This document shows, piece by piece, positions 27,719 to 36,585 of a stretch of DNA of 36,957 nucleotides. The number at the start of each line of letters is the position of its first letter. Position 1 is the stretch's first letter. Origin of the DNA: Pseudonocardia sp. (GTDB lineage: Bacteria; Actinomycetota; Actinomycetes; Mycobacteriales; Pseudonocardiaceae); the NCBI GenBank assembly GCA_029263115.1, contig JAJCYC010000107.1:1-36957 (forward strand), in the 5' to 3' direction. A program made the position numbers and the translations under genes. The notes beneath the pieces are model-generated. The model searched no databases. It had not been told where the DNA came from and worked only from the letters and a program-made list of their open reading frames with translations.

Positions 27719-29092
27719 GTGCCAGAGCCGGCCGCCGCCTCACCCGAGGCACCCCAACCCCGCGGCGACCATGCCCGAGGCGACCGCGGCGCCGCTCGCA
27801 CCGACCGTTTCGCCGCCCGGACCGAGGGCATGACCGCCTCGGAGATCCGTGCGCTGTTCGCGGTGGCCAGCCGCCCCGAGGTGGTCTCGCTGGCCGGTGG
27901 GATGCCCAACCTGGCGGCCCTGCCGCTGGACTCGTTGGCCGACGAGGTGGCCGCGCTGGTGGCGCAGGAGGGTCAGGTGGCGCTGCAGTACGGCTCGGCA
28001 CAGGGTGTGCCGCTGCTGCGCGAGCAGATCACCGAGGTGATGTCGCTGGAGGGCATCCGGGCGCACGCCGACGACGTGGTGGTCACGGTCGGCTCGCAGA
28101 TGGCGCTGGACTTGCTGACCAGGATCTTCTGCGACCCCGGGGACGTGGTGCTGGCCGAGGCGCCGTCCTACGTCGGCGCGCTGGGCTCGTTCGCCGCCTA
28201 CCAGGCGGACGTGATGCACGTCACCATGGATGACGACGGTCTGGTGCCGTCGGCACTGGCCGCCACGCTGGACCGGCTGGCCGCCGGGGGCCGGCGGGCG
28301 AAGTTCCTCTACACCATCCCGAACTTCCACAACCCGGCCGGCGTGACGATGGCGGTGGCCCGCCGCGCGGAGATCCTGGAGATCTGCCGCCGGCACGACC
28401 TGCTGGTCATCGAAGACAACCCCTACGGCTTGCTCGGCTTCGACGGGCAGATCTACCCGTCCCTGCGGTCGATGGACCCGGAGAACGTGGTGTACCTCGG
28501 CTCGTTCTCCAAGACGTTCGCCTCCGGCCTGCGGGTGGGCTGGGCGCTGGCCGGCGCCGATATCCGGGACAAGCTGGTGCTGGCCGCCGAGTCGGCCACC
28601 CTGTGCCCGCCCACGTTCAACCAGATGATCGTGTCGCGCTACCTGGCCACCCACGACTGGCGGCGCCAGATCAAGTCATTCCGCGAGGTCTACCGCGACC
28701 GTCGGGACGCGATGCTCCACGCGCTGGGCACCTACCTACCGCCGGGATGCCGCTGGACCCGCCCGGACGGCGGATTCTACGTGTGGTTGACCGTGCCGGA
28801 GGGGGTGGACACCAAGGCCATGCTGCCGCGCGCGGTCGGGGCCCGGGTGGCCTACGCCTCCGGTACCGGGTTCCACGCCGACGGCTCGGGCAGCCGGCAG
28901 CTGCGGCTGTCCTACTGCTACCCCACCCCGGAGCGGATCACCGAGGGCGTGCGGCGGCTGGCCGGGGTGCTCGAGGCCGAACTGGACGTGCTGCACACCT
29001 TCGGCAGCCCCGACCGAGCGGGCGCTCGGCCCGCCGGGTCCACCGGCCGACCCGCTCGCGGACCACAGTCACCGTCCCCGGACACCACCTGA
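27719..29092 (+). CDS. PLP-dependent aminotransferase, MocR/2-aminoadipate type
   Basis: Class I/II fold-type I aminotransferase of 457 residues. PLP-binding Lys lies in LGSFSKTFASGLRVGW; IPNFHNPAGVTM supplies the Asn that contacts the cofactor, and VIEDNPYGLL the Asp; RLSYCYP near the C-terminus holds the substrate-carboxylate Arg. The start (SLAGGMPNLAALPL) and overall pattern fit the branch containing 2-aminoadipate and aromatic aminotransferases related to MocR C-terminal domains, but no GntR DNA-binding domain is present. Substrate unknown. The GTG at 27719 has ggag eight bases upstream. The last 35 residues are a Pro/Arg-rich tail. A relative is often found beside parAB in actinobacteria. 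Confidence 0.9.
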   Translation: MPEPAAASPEAPQPRGDHARGDRGAARTDRFAARTEGMTASEIRALFAVASRPEVVSLAGGMPNLAALPLDSLADEVAALVAQEGQVALQYGSAQGVPLLREQITEVMSLEGIRAHADDVVVTVGSQMALDLLTRIFCDPGDVVLAEAPSYVGALGSFAAYQADVMHVTMDDDGLVPSALAATLDRLAAGGRRAKFLYTIPNFHNPAGVTMAVARRAEILEICRRHDLLVIEDNPYGLLGFDGQIYPSLRSMDPENVVYLGSFSKTFASGLRVGWALAGADIRDKLVLAAESATLCPPTFNQMIVSRYLATHDWRRQIKSFREVYRDRRDAMLHALGTYLPPGCRWTRPDGGFYVWLTVPEGVDTKAMLPRAVGARVAYASGTGFHADGSGSRQLRLSYCYPTPERITEGVRRLAGVLEAELDVLHTFGSPDRAGARPAGSTGRPARGPQSPSPDTT

Positions 29093-29131
29093 GCCCGTCG
29101 CGGCACGAACAGCGTCGCCGGGTCCGCGAGT

Positions 29132-29520
29132 TCAGCGGGGCTCGAACAGCTCCGCGAGGTTCCCGGGCCGGGTCCTCGACGAGCACCTGGGCTCCACCCC
29201 GCCCGACGACCACGTCATTGCGCAACCGCACCCCGGCCGCCCGCAACCGGGCCGCCTCCGCATGCACGTCCGGCACCTTCAGCTGGATGCGGTTCCACCC
29301 CCCGGGGTCGGGCCGCCGACCGTCCGGCATCGACCGCGCCGCGCCGCCGGGCCCGCCGGCCGCGTTGACCAGCAGCCGCAGCGGGCCGAGGGAGCGCGGC
29401 GAAACCCGGTGCCCCGTCGATCTCCACCGCGAACCAGAGGTGGCCGGTGGAGAAGGCGACGCACCCGGGCACGTCGTCGACGATGTAGCGCACGCCGACC
29501 GTGTCCGCCCCGGCACCATG
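29132..29520 (-). pseudogene. Frameshifted VOC/glyoxalase family gene
   Basis: A single VOC domain can be read only by changing frame twice. The N-terminal part (VGVRYIVDDVPGCVAFSTGHLWFAVEI) is in one frame, the middle (LGPLRLLVNAAGGPGGAARSM and NRIQLKVPDVHAEAARLRAAGVRLRNDVVVGRGG) in a second, and the end (PGNLAELFEPR then stop) in a third. Shift 1 falls near 29400, after APGFAAL; shift 2 near 29163. No start codon is in frame with the first part. Family members carry out glyoxalase or dioxygenase-like reactions. Sequencing error could explain one shift but two plus a missing start point to decay. Confidence 0.65.
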
Positions 29521-29605
29521 GCAGCCCCGGACACGACAGGCAACCGCCGGCCCGGACACGACGACCCGGGCGCGCGCGCGAGCCGGCCCGGCGGAGAATG
29601 TCCCC

Positions 29606-30553
29606 GTGGGCGAACTGACGGTGGCGGTCCTGGCGGGCGGGCTCTCGCACGAGCGTGAGGTGTCCCTGCGCTCCGGCCGGCGGATAGCGGCCGACCTGCG
29701 CGACACCGGCGCCGTGGTGGCGGAGTGGGACACCGACTCCGCGCTGCTCGACCGGATGCGGATCGAGCGCCCCGAAGCGGTCGTGGTGGCGTTGCACGGC
29801 GGGGACGGAGAGAACGGCTCTGTGCAGTCCGTGCTCGAGACGATCGGCATGCCCTTCGTCGGTGCCGGCTCCCGGGCATGCCGGCGCGCGTGGGACAAGC
29901 CCACCGCCAAGGCCGAGTTGGCCCGGGCCGGCCTCGCCACCCCGGACTGGGTGGTGCTGCCGCACGCCACGTTCCGCGAGCTCGGTGCCCGGTCGGTCCT
30001 GGAAGCCATTGTCGAGCGGCTGGGCCTGCCGCTGATTGTCAAGCCCGATCAGGGTGGCTCGGCCCTGGGCACCCAACTGGTCAACCACGCCGAGGACCTG
30101 CCCGCCGCGATGGTCGACTGCCTCGCCTACGGCACGGCCGTGCTCGTCGAGCGCTACGTCGCGGGCACGGAGATCGCCGTGTCGGTGTGTGCCGATCCGC
30201 ACCCCCGAGCCCTGCCCGTGGTGGAGATCCGCCCGTGCGGCGGGGTGTACGACTACACCGCCCGCTACACGCCCGGGGCCACTACGTTCCACTGCCCGGC
30301 ACGGCTACCGGACGTGGTGATCACCGCCGCACAGGAGACCGCCCTGGAAGCACACCGGCTACTCGGGCTGCGTGATCTGTCCCGGATGGACGCGATCGTG
30401 ACCTCGACCGGGACGGTCGAGGTGCTGGAGGTGAACGTCTGCCCCGGGCTGACCGCGACCTCGTTGCTGCCGACCGCCGTGGCGGCGGCCGGCGAGCACC
30501 TGGGACAGCTGTTCAGCGATCTACTGGACGGGGCGATCCGCCGCTCGCGGTGA
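29606..30553 (+). CDS. D-alanine--D-alanine ligase family protein
   Basis: ATP-grasp ligase of 315 residues. N-terminal AVLAGGLSHEREVSLRSGRR matches the D-Ala-D-Ala ligase start; HGGDGENGSVQ corresponds to HGxxGEDGxxQ; VKPDQGGSALG to the ATP-binding VKPxxxGSSxG loop; VLEVNVCPGLTATSLLP holds the Mg-binding Glu and Asn. The variant residues (ENG for EDG, VCPG for TxPG) and its location beside parS, rather than with mur genes, suggest it may not be the main Ddl; the main one may lie elsewhere in the genome. The GTG at 29606 has ggag nine bases upstream. Its stop is directly adjacent to a perfect parS. Confidence 0.85.
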   Translation: MGELTVAVLAGGLSHEREVSLRSGRRIAADLRDTGAVVAEWDTDSALLDRMRIERPEAVVVALHGGDGENGSVQSVLETIGMPFVGAGSRACRRAWDKPTAKAELARAGLATPDWVVLPHATFRELGARSVLEAIVERLGLPLIVKPDQGGSALGTQLVNHAEDLPAAMVDCLAYGTAVLVERYVAGTEIAVSVCADPHPRALPVVEIRPCGGVYDYTARYTPGATTFHCPARLPDVVITAAQETALEAHRLLGLRDLSRMDAIVTSTGTVEVLEVNVCPGLTATSLLPTAVAAAGEHLGQLFSDLLDGAIRRSR

Positions 30554-30569
30554 TGTTTCACGTGAAACA
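30554..30569. promoter_or_regulatory. parS centromere site
   Basis: Perfect 16-bp palindrome TGTTTCACGTGAAACA, the ParB-binding sequence, directly after the ddl-like stop and 180 bases from the end of parB. Confidence 0.95.
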
Positions 30570-30749
30570 TCGGTCGCGCGGGACCGTCGATGTCCTGTCA
30601 CCGACACTCTCGACGGAGATCCGGCGATCCGGATGGTTGCCTCGCCGGACCGGGTGGCCCGATACCGCCGTCCTATCTGGCCCGACGAGCATGCCGGGAG
30701 GCGCCAGCTGGGCGCCGGAGAGCCGTCACGTGACTTCGGCGACGGGGCC

Positions 30750-31715
30750 CTACGACTCGGGGGACATCAGCCCGACGATGCGGTCCAGGTCATCCACCGA
30801 GCCGAACTCCACGACGATGCGGCCCTTGCGCTGACCCAGCTCGACCTTCACCCGGGTCTCGAAGGTGTCCGACAGCCGGTCCGCCAACTTGCGCACCTCG
30901 GGCGACCGATCGTTCTTCCGGGTGGCCGCCGGCGCGCGCCGCCGATCCGGATCCCGCTTGGCGAGGGTGACCGCCTCCTCGGTGGCCCGCACGGACATTC
31001 CCTCCGCGACGATCCGGGCGGCCAATTCCTCCTGCCGACCGGGATCGTCCAGACCCAGTAGCGCCCGGGCGTGACCGGCGGACAACACGCCGGCGGCCAC
31101 GCGTCGCTGCACCGCGACCGGCAGCCGGAGCAGCCGGATCATGTTGGTCACCACCGGCCGGCTGCGGCCCAGCCGATCGGCGAGCTGGTCGTGGGTGACG
31201 CCGAACTCGGCGAGCAACTGCTCGTAGGCGGCCGCTTCCTCCAGGGGGTTGAGCTGCACGCGGTGGATGTTCTCCAGCAACGCGTCACGCAGCAGCGCGT
31301 CGTCCTCGGTGTGCCGGACGATCGCCGGTAGCCGGGCGAGACCGGCGTGCTGGGCGGCCCGCCACCGCCGCTCGCCCATGATGAGCTGGAACCGTCCTGT
31401 GCCGAGCTCACGCACCACGATCGGCTGCAGAAGGCCGAACTCCTTGATGGAGTGCGCCAGTTCGGCGATGGCCTCGTCGTCGAACGCCCGCCGCGGCTGC
31501 TGCGGGTTCGGCTCGATCGCCGCAGTGTCCAGCTCCTGGTAGACCGCCCCGGCCACCGGCTGCACCGGAGCTTGTGCGGGGCGCACCGGGGGACCGACGC
31601 ATGTCGGATCGATCGTGTAGCCGTCGGAGTCGGGCCGGGCATCGCTGTCGGCCGGGGGCGCGGTCGGGATCAGCGCGGCCAGTCCACGGCCCAGTCCACC
31701 CTTGCGGGTGTTCAC
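30750..31715 (-). CDS. parB: Chromosome-partitioning protein ParB
   Basis: CTP-dependent DNA clamp that loads at parS and spreads to organise the origin region; 321 residues. N-terminal [16 protein letters not shown] is the ParA-interacting segment; the CTP-binding domain shows [18 protein letters not shown] and [13 protein letters not shown]; the helix-turn-helix domain lies around [25 protein letters not shown]; a C-terminal dimerisation domain ends the protein after a Lys/Arg-rich linker. The GTG at 31715 overlaps the parA stop by GTGA. Three good parS sites lie within 3 kb. Confidence 0.96.
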   Translation of the reverse strand: MNTRKGGLGRGLAALIPTAPPADSDARPDSDGYTIDPTCVGPPVRPAQAPVQPVAGAVYQELDTAAIEPNPQQPRRAFDDEAIAELAHSIKEFGLLQPIVVRELGTGRFQLIMGERRWRAAQHAGLARLPAIVRHTEDDALLRDALLENIHRVQLNPLEEAAAYEQLLAEFGVTHDQLADRLGRSRPVVTNMIRLLRLPVAVQRRVAAGVLSAGHARALLGLDDPGRQEELAARIVAEGMSVRATEEAVTLAKRDPDRRRAPAATRKNDRSPEVRKLADRLSDTFETRVKVELGQRKGRIVVEFGSVDDLDRIVGLMSPES

Positions 31716-32707
31716 CGGTGCAGCCCCTGGTGCAGCGGGTGCGCCGCCATCTCGCGGGCCGCGTCCAGGTAGCTCATCGCACCGCGGGAGCCGGGGTCGT
31801 AGGCCAGGATCGTCTGCCCGAAGCCGGGCGCCTCGGACACCTTCACGCTTCTCGGGATCACCGTGCGCAGCACCCGGTCGCCGAAGTGCTTGCGGACCTC
31901 GTTGGTCACCTGGTCGGCGAGCTTGGTGCGTCCGTCGTACATCGTCAGCAGGATGGTCGACACGTGCAACCGGGTGTTCAGGTGCGCGCGAACCAGCTCG
32001 ATGTTGCTCAGCAACTGGCCGAGCCCCTCCAACGCGTAGTACTCGCACTGGATCGGAATCAGCACCTCGGCGGCTGCCACGAGAGCGTTCACCGTCAGCA
32101 GGCCGAGGGACGGCGGGCAGTCCACCAGGATGTAGTCCACGTCCAACTGATCCAGCACGGCCGTGGTGAGGGTCCGCTTGAGGCGGGCCTCGCGGGCAAC
32201 CATGCTCACCAGTTCGATCTCTGCACCGGCCAGATCAATGGTCGCCGGCACGCAGAGCAGGTCGGGGGACTGGGTGCTCTTCGCCACCGCGTCGATCAGG
32301 CCGATCTCACCGAGCAACGCCTCGTAGATCGACGGAGTGCCGCTGGAGTGCTGTACGCCGAGCGCGGTACTCGCGTTGCCCTGCGGGTCCAGGTCGATGA
32401 CCAGAACCCGCATTCCGTACTTCACCAGCGCGGCAGCGAGATTGACCGTGCTCGTGGTCTTCCCGACCCCGCCCTTCTGGTTGGCGACGGTCAGCACACG
32501 CCGGTGGGCCGGGCGGGGGATCTCACGCCCGTTCGGGTGCAGAACCTGGGCCGCGCGCTCGGCCTCCTCGGCTATGGGCGTCCACATCCAGTCCTCCGGT
32601 GGCTTTCCCGCCGCGGGTACGACGGTTTCGGGTGGTGATGTTTCACGTGAAACATCGACACTCTGCTCGGGGTGTTCGTGCTCCTGGCGGGATGGCCACG
32701 TATCCAC
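31712..32707 (-). CDS. parA: Chromosome-partitioning ATPase ParA
   Basis: Walker-type ATPase that moves ParB-bound origins; 331 residues. The deviant Walker A is in [20 protein letters not shown], Walker A' in [14 protein letters not shown], and Walker B in [18 protein letters not shown]. Residues 1-75 form a variable N-terminal arm; part of it (DVSRET) is encoded by a parS site. The GTG at 32707 shares one base with the rsmG TAG stop, and the parA stop overlaps parB, so rsmG-parA-parB are tightly coupled. Confidence 0.96.
   Translation of the reverse strand: MDTWPSRQEHEHPEQSVDVSRETSPPETVVPAAGKPPEDWMWTPIAEEAERAAQVLHPNGREIPRPAHRRVLTVANQKGGVGKTTSTVNLAAALVKYGMRVLVIDLDPQGNASTALGVQHSSGTPSIYEALLGEIGLIDAVAKSTQSPDLLCVPATIDLAGAEIELVSMVAREARLKRTLTTAVLDQLDVDYILVDCPPSLGLLTVNALVAAAEVLIPIQCEYYALEGLGQLLSNIELVRAHLNTRLHVSTILLTMYDGRTKLADQVTNEVRKHFGDRVLRTVIPRSVKVSEAPGFGQTILAYDPGSRGAMSYLDAAREMAAHPLHQGLHR
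32639..32654. promoter_or_regulatory. parS site within parA
   Basis: Perfect TGTTTCACGTGAAACA lying inside the 5' coding part of parA, where it encodes residues of the non-conserved N-terminal arm. Confidence 0.95.
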
Positions 32708-33468
32708 TACTGCCGCCGCCCCCTCCGGGACCTGCCCGCGTGCTCTCGATCCGACTCGGACACCTGCCCGGCGGAGCGACCGCCGTCGACGACCCAGGAT
32801 CGACGTCCATCCGGCCCGTTGACCGATCGCTCCACCACGACCACCATCGTCGGTGGATCGACATGTTGCGTACCGCATTGCACCACGCGGAGCCGCGTGC
32901 CACCAAAACGACGGACCATTGCCTCATCACGGATCACCTCCTCGGCGGCAGATGCACCCTTCATCGCCAACAGTCGTCCACCGGGGCGTAGCAGGGGCAG
33001 CCCCCAACCGGCCAGCCGGGCCAACGGCGCGACCGCGCGGGCGGTTACCACGTCAGCTCCCTGCCACTCGTTGCGGACCTTCCGCTCCTCTGCTCGGCCC
33101 CGGGCGACAGAGGTCGACAAACCTAGCTCGGCCACCGTGTCCCGCAGCCAGGTCACCCGCCGGGCCATCGGTTCGAGTAGCATCACCTCGAGGTCGGGTC
33201 GGGCGAGAGCGAGCGGGATGCCCGGTAGTCCGGCTCCGGAGCCGAGGTCGACGACCCGAGCGCCCGGCTCGACCAGTTCGGCCAGCACCGCACAGTTCAA
33301 CAGGTGCCGGGACCAGAGCCGCTCGCCTTCGCGCGGACCGATCAGCCCGTGGCTTACTCCGGTGTCCCTGAGTAGCTCCGCGTAACGCACGGCAAGCGCC
33401 AGGCGGCCGCCGAACAGCGCCGACGCCGCCGGGCCTGGGGAGTCGTCCGCCGGTTTCACGTGAAACAT
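32707..33468 (-). CDS. rsmG: 16S rRNA (guanine-N7)-methyltransferase RsmG (GidB)
   Basis: SAM-dependent enzyme methylating G527 (E. coli numbering) of 16S rRNA; its loss gives low-level streptomycin resistance in several bacteria. It has 253 residues. SAM-binding motif VVDLGSGAGLPGIPLALARPDLEVMLLEPMARR is clear, with RAVAPLARLAGWGLPLLRPGGRLLAMKG following. The ATG at 33468 begins MFHVK, encoded by a parS site, as is usual for actinobacterial rsmG. The C-terminus is extended by about 40 Arg/Ser/Gly-rich residues and overlaps parA by one base. Confidence 0.95.
   Translation of the reverse strand: MFHVKPADDSPGPAASALFGGRLALAVRYAELLRDTGVSHGLIGPREGERLWSRHLLNCAVLAELVEPGARVVDLGSGAGLPGIPLALARPDLEVMLLEPMARRVTWLRDTVAELGLSTSVARGRAEERKVRNEWQGADVVTARAVAPLARLAGWGLPLLRPGGRLLAMKGASAAEEVIRDEAMVRRFGGTRLRVVQCGTQHVDPPTMVVVVERSVNGPDGRRSWVVDGGRSAGQVSESDREHAGRSRRGRRQ
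33452..33467. promoter_or_regulatory. parS site at rsmG start codon
   Basis: GGTTTCACGTGAAACA: perfect 14-bp core with one outer mismatch (G for T), spanning the first codons of rsmG. Confidence 0.92.
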
Positions 33469-33487
33469 CTGTCCGTCCGGCGCGCAA

Positions 33488-34009
33488 TCACGTCCGAGGG
33501 AATACCACCACGCGCCGGCGGGGGTCCTCGCCCTCGCTCTCGCTGAACACTCCCCGCACCCCGGCGACGGCATCGTGCACGACCTTGCGCTCGAACGGAG
33601 TCATCGGGCGCAGCCGTACCGGCGCACCGGAGCTCAGCACGTCCTGCGCGGTGCGCTCGCCCAACTCCGAGAGCTCGAGGCGGCGGGCCACCCGCCAGCC
33701 CGCGATGTCCAGCATCAACCTGCTGCGGGCTCCGGTGACCTGCTGCACCGCGAGCCGGGTCAGCTCCTGCAACGCCTCCAGGCCGATGCCCCGCTCGCCG
33801 ACGAGCTTGGCCAGATCCTCGCCGCCGTCGACGCTGACCACTGCCCGACCACCGTCGACGTCGATGTCCAGATCGCCGTCGTAGTCGAGCAGGTCGAGCA
33901 GCCGCTCGAGGTAGTCCGCGGCCACGTCGCCTTCCTTGATCAGCATTTCCTCGGAAGACGGGCCCGACTCGTTGCGCGGACCCTGCTCCGCCTCTGCGGT
34001 CTTCGTCAC
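33488..34009 (-). CDS. jag: Jag/KhpB-type KH-R3H RNA-binding protein
   Basis: Predicted RNA-binding protein of 173 residues. The KH domain occupies about 35-105 (LLDLLDYDGDLDIDVDGGRAVVSVDGGEDLAKLVGERGIGLEALQELTRLA), the R3H domain about 115-173 (LRPMTPFERKVVHDAVAGVRGVFSESEGEDPRRRVVVFP). It matches Rv3920c. The protein is often found with YidC and may link RNA regulation to envelope assembly. The GTG at 34009 has ggag five bases upstream; longer frames give only Pro/Arg-rich sequence. It is 19 bases upstream of rsmG. Confidence 0.94.
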   Translation of the reverse strand: MTKTAEAEQGPRNESGPSSEEMLIKEGDVAADYLERLLDLLDYDGDLDIDVDGGRAVVSVDGGEDLAKLVGERGIGLEALQELTRLAVQQVTGARSRLMLDIAGWRVARRLELSELGERTAQDVLSSGAPVRLRPMTPFERKVVHDAVAGVRGVFSESEGEDPRRRVVVFPRT

Positions 34010-34076
34010 GACTGCTCCTCTCCCACACACGTATGCACGCCACTGAGGGCGCAGGTCTGCTCGGCGCGGACGGCCG

Positions 34077-35228
34077 CTAGCGCTTACGGCCGCGCTTGGG
34101 GGTCGAACCGGGACGGCCGTTGGCTGCCGTGCCACCGGTTGCGTTCCCACCGGTTGTTCCGTCCGTCTGGCCGGGCGTGGTCCCCTCGGTCGCGCCGTTG
34201 GTCGCGGTGCCGGAGACAGGGTCGTGCGCGGCACCGTTGGTGGCAGAACCCGCCGTGGCGCCGTTCTTCGCGGTGCCTTCGTTCGCGGAGCCGTTGGCCT
34301 CGGGTGCCGTCGCCCCGGTGGTGGGGTCGGTCTGCGGCACGATCGGCTTTGCGCCCGGCTTCTTCTGCTTGGGGTTCTGGATCGGCTTCTGGCCTACCTT
34401 AGGACCGAGATTGCGTTGTGAGTCGGCCTTGCGGGTACGCGCCTCGGCTTCCTCGGCGTCGATCTTGTCGTAGACCACCCGCTGCTGCCCGAGGGTCCAC
34501 AGGTTGTTCGCGACCCAGTACATCAGGATGGCCAGCGGCAGGAAGGGCGCGCCGACGAGGGCGCCGATCGGGAACACCCACAGCAGCAGCTTGTTCATGA
34601 TGGCGGCCTGCGGGTTCGCGGCCTGGGCCTCGGTCTGCCGGGCGATCGAGTGTCGGGCGGTGATGTGGGTGAACACCGCCGCCGCGATGGCCAGGGGGAT
34701 GGTCGGGATCAGCTGGGTGATCCAGCTGACGTTGTAGTCCGCCAGGGAGGCACCACCGGCGTACGGCTGGATCGCGGCTCCGAGCTTGGCTCCGAAAACG
34801 CTGGCCGCGTTGAACGACTCCACGCCGGCCTGGTCGAAGACGTAGTTCTCGGTCTTACCCGGCCGGAACTCCCGAAGCACGTGGAACAGGGCGATGAAGA
34901 CAGGCACCTGCACGAGGACGGGCAGACAGCCGCCGAGTGGGTTCACCCCGTGTTCGCCCTGCAGCTTCTGCATCTCGGCAGCCATTTTTTGCTTGTCGTT
35001 GCCGTACTTCTTCTTCAGCTTCTGGACTTCGGGTGCGAACCCCTGCATCTTGCGCATCGACCGCACCTGGGTCACGAACGGCTTGTAGAGCAGCACGCGA
35101 AGGGTGAAGACGAGGAAGACGACCGACAGCGTCCAGGCGAGTCCGTTGTCCGGACCCAGCACGTGGCCGAAGGCTTTGTGCCAGAACCAGAGGATCGCTG
35201 AGACCGGGTAGTAGATGAAGTTCAGCAC
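34077..35228 (-). CDS. yidC: Membrane protein insertase YidC
   Basis: Oxa1/YidC/Alb3 insertase of 383 residues that folds and inserts membrane proteins with or without SecYEG. Visible: N-terminal helix ([17 protein letters not shown]), the conserved [19 protein letters not shown] with its basic cytoplasmic loop ([23 protein letters not shown]), [22 protein letters not shown], further helices around 175-260, and [19 protein letters not shown]. From about residue 275 a Lys/Asn/Thr/Gly-rich low-complexity tail ends in RGRKR. The GTG at 35228 overlaps yidD by seven bases and has gaggag upstream. Confidence 0.96.
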   Translation of the reverse strand: MLNFIYYPVSAILWFWHKAFGHVLGPDNGLAWTLSVVFLVFTLRVLLYKPFVTQVRSMRKMQGFAPEVQKLKKKYGNDKQKMAAEMQKLQGEHGVNPLGGCLPVLVQVPVFIALFHVLREFRPGKTENYVFDQAGVESFNAASVFGAKLGAAIQPYAGGASLADYNVSWITQLIPTIPLAIAAAVFTHITARHSIARQTEAQAANPQAAIMNKLLLWVFPIGALVGAPFLPLAILMYWVANNLWTLGQQRVVYDKIDAEEAEARTRKADSQRNLGPKVGQKPIQNPKQKKPGAKPIVPQTDPTTGATAPEANGSANEGTAKNGATAGSATNGAAHDPVSGTATNGATEGTTPGQTDGTTGGNATGGTAANGRPGSTPKRGRKR

Positions 35229-35533
35229 GGTGCTCGCTCCTCGTTGGCGGTGCCGTCGGCACCCTCATCGGCTCGGGTCCGGACCGCGCGGGGCCGGGGG
35301 GACGGCACGGGGTCGACCCCACCAGGGTGCCAGGGCGCGCAACGCAACAGTCGCCAGAGAGCCAGCGCGGTTCCCTTGACCAATCCGTGCACGCGCAACG
35401 CCTCCACTGCGTAGGCGCTGCAACTGGGATGGAAGCGGCAGTGCGGCGGTAGCCCGGGGGACACCCACCGTTGGTAACAGCGCACGAGCAGGATCAGCGG
35501 AGTGGCCAGCGGTGACACCCGGGCCCGACTCAT
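35222..35533 (-). CDS. yidD: Membrane protein insertion efficiency factor YidD
   Basis: Small membrane-associated protein of 103 residues assisting YidC. The family core [66 protein letters not shown] is complete, including the Cys pairs. The tail after residue 80 is variable. The ATG at 35533 overlaps rnpA by four bases (ATGA), and the end overlaps yidC. Confidence 0.95.
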   Translation of the reverse strand: MSRARVSPLATPLILLVRCYQRWVSPGLPPHCRFHPSCSAYAVEALRVHGLVKGTALALWRLLRCAPWHPGGVDPVPSPRPRAVRTRADEGADGTANEERAPC

Positions 35534-35943
35534 CGTCGCCGACCCGGGGGACCTCCGCGGGATGACCCCGGGACCAACGCCGCACGCAGTGCCCGGTCGA
35601 GATCGCGCCCCAGGCTCGCCGAGTCGGCGGTGGCCGACGCCGGCAACGCCCGCACGACCACCCGGCCGCCCGCCGGGATCTGGGCGAGCCTGTCCCGCAT
35701 GAGGTGACGCAGCCGACGGGCGACCCGGTGGCGGACCACGGAGCTCCCGATCGCCTTGCTCACCACGAAACCCACCTTTGCGCAGACCGGACCGACCTGG
35801 CCGGAGCCCGCGACGGACGGAGCGACCGGGTGGTTCTCGACCAGGACGTGCACCACGACCAGTGTGCGCCCGGAACGGTGGCCGCGACGGACCACAGCGG
35901 TGAAATCATCCCGGTGGGTCAGCCGGGAGACCGCTGGAAGCAC
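35530..35943 (-). CDS. rnpA: Ribonuclease P protein component
   Basis: Protein subunit of RNase P, which matures tRNA 5' ends; 137 residues. The start [20 protein letters not shown] and the RNR-type signature [27 protein letters not shown] are clear. The C-terminal 15 residues are Arg/Gly/Pro-rich. The GTG at 35943 lies 15 bases after the rpmH stop; no strong Shine-Dalgarno. Confidence 0.95.
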   Translation of the reverse strand: MLPAVSRLTHRDDFTAVVRRGHRSGRTLVVVHVLVENHPVAPSVAGSGQVGPVCAKVGFVVSKAIGSSVVRHRVARRLRHLMRDRLAQIPAGGRVVVRALPASATADSASLGRDLDRALRAALVPGSSRGGPPGRRR

Positions 35944-35958
35944 CGTTCGTCGGCCGGC

Positions 35959-36102
35959 TCAGGCGGACAGCTTCTCCCGGCCCTTGCGGCGACGGGCGCC
36001 GAGGATGGCGCGCCCGGCGCGGGTGCGCATCCGCAGCCGGAAGCCATGGGTACGCGAACGACGGCGGTTGTTCGGCTGGAAGGTGCGCTTGCCCTTGGAC
36101 AC
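35959..36102 (-). CDS. rpmH: 50S ribosomal protein L34
   Basis: Basic ribosomal protein of 47 residues, with the full family sequence [43 protein letters not shown]. The GTG at 36102 has aggag seven bases upstream; a longer frame beginning at 36216 is not needed. It is the first gene of the minus-strand block that runs to parB and is divergent from dnaA, the standard bacterial arrangement. Confidence 0.97.
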   Translation of the reverse strand: MSKGKRTFQPNNRRRSRTHGFRLRMRTRAGRAILGARRRKGREKLSA

Positions 36103-36252
36103 TGCTCGGCTCCTGGTTCGACTTCGGCTGCTGACCGTGCGCACCCGGTCGGAAGACCAGGACCTGGGGAGATCGTCCGGAGACGTCCCGGGCCGTCCGG
36201 GCCGGAAGGACCACATGGCACAGCGCGCCGGCGAGCGGCGCGGTTATGCCCA

Positions 36253-36282
36253 AGGTTACGCAGCCGGTTTTGCGGTGGTCAA
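36253..36282 (-). promoter_or_regulatory. Promoter of rpmH operon
   Basis: On the minus strand TTGACC (36282-36277), 18 bases, then TAACCT (36258-36253): a good housekeeping promoter, giving a leader of roughly 145 bases before rpmH. Confidence 0.65.
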
Positions 36283-36358
36283 ACCGGGTGGCGGTATCGC
36301 GGCCGCCACCAGGCCACGGGGTGGGCGGCGGGCCGACCCCTCTTGTGGTCGTCGGCAC

Positions 36359-36387
36359 TTGTGGTGGTCCCGGGGTGTTGTTAGCGT
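36359..36387 (+). promoter_or_regulatory. Candidate dnaA promoter
   Basis: TTGTGG (36359-36364), 17-base spacer, TAGCGT (36382-36387), about 200 bases before the dnaA ATG and upstream of the DnaA boxes. Confidence 0.5.
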
Positions 36388-36506
36388 CGCTGACTCGTGC
36401 TTCGTCTCGGGGGGACGGGGGCCGGGCTGAAGATCAGGCCTTCTCCGAACTCGTCGGGGTACCTCCGTAGGGTGGCTCGCTCTCCGCGTACCTTCCCGCG
36501 CACAGG

Positions 36507-36527
36507 TGTGGATAACCCTGTGGACTG
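36507..36527 (+). promoter_or_regulatory. Pair of DnaA boxes upstream of dnaA
   Basis: tgtggataa (36507-36515) is a perfect DnaA box (TTATCCACA on the other strand); tgtggactg (36519-36527) is a second copy with two mismatches, 12 bases further on. Flanking cacagg/cctgtg forms an inverted repeat across the first box. Suggests autoregulation of dnaA. Confidence 0.7.
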
Positions 36528-36585
36528 AGTCGTCCGGTGACGACGAGGTCCGACAACCTAATCACCAGGGGGAGCGACGGGGGAC

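Larger units (their letters stand above)
36103..36585. other. rpmH-dnaA intergenic region
   Basis: 483 bases without a gene between two divergent operons. It holds promoters in both directions (36253-36282 minus, 36359-36387 plus) and two DnaA boxes near the dnaA start. I see no cluster of DnaA boxes or AT-rich unwinding element, so the replication origin proper probably lies beyond dnaA, outside this window. Confidence 0.7.

Noticed and set aside
36103..36585. Replication origin between rpmH and dnaA
   Set aside because: Only two DnaA boxes and no AT-rich unwinding element; in actinobacteria oriC usually lies between dnaA and dnaN, beyond the window.
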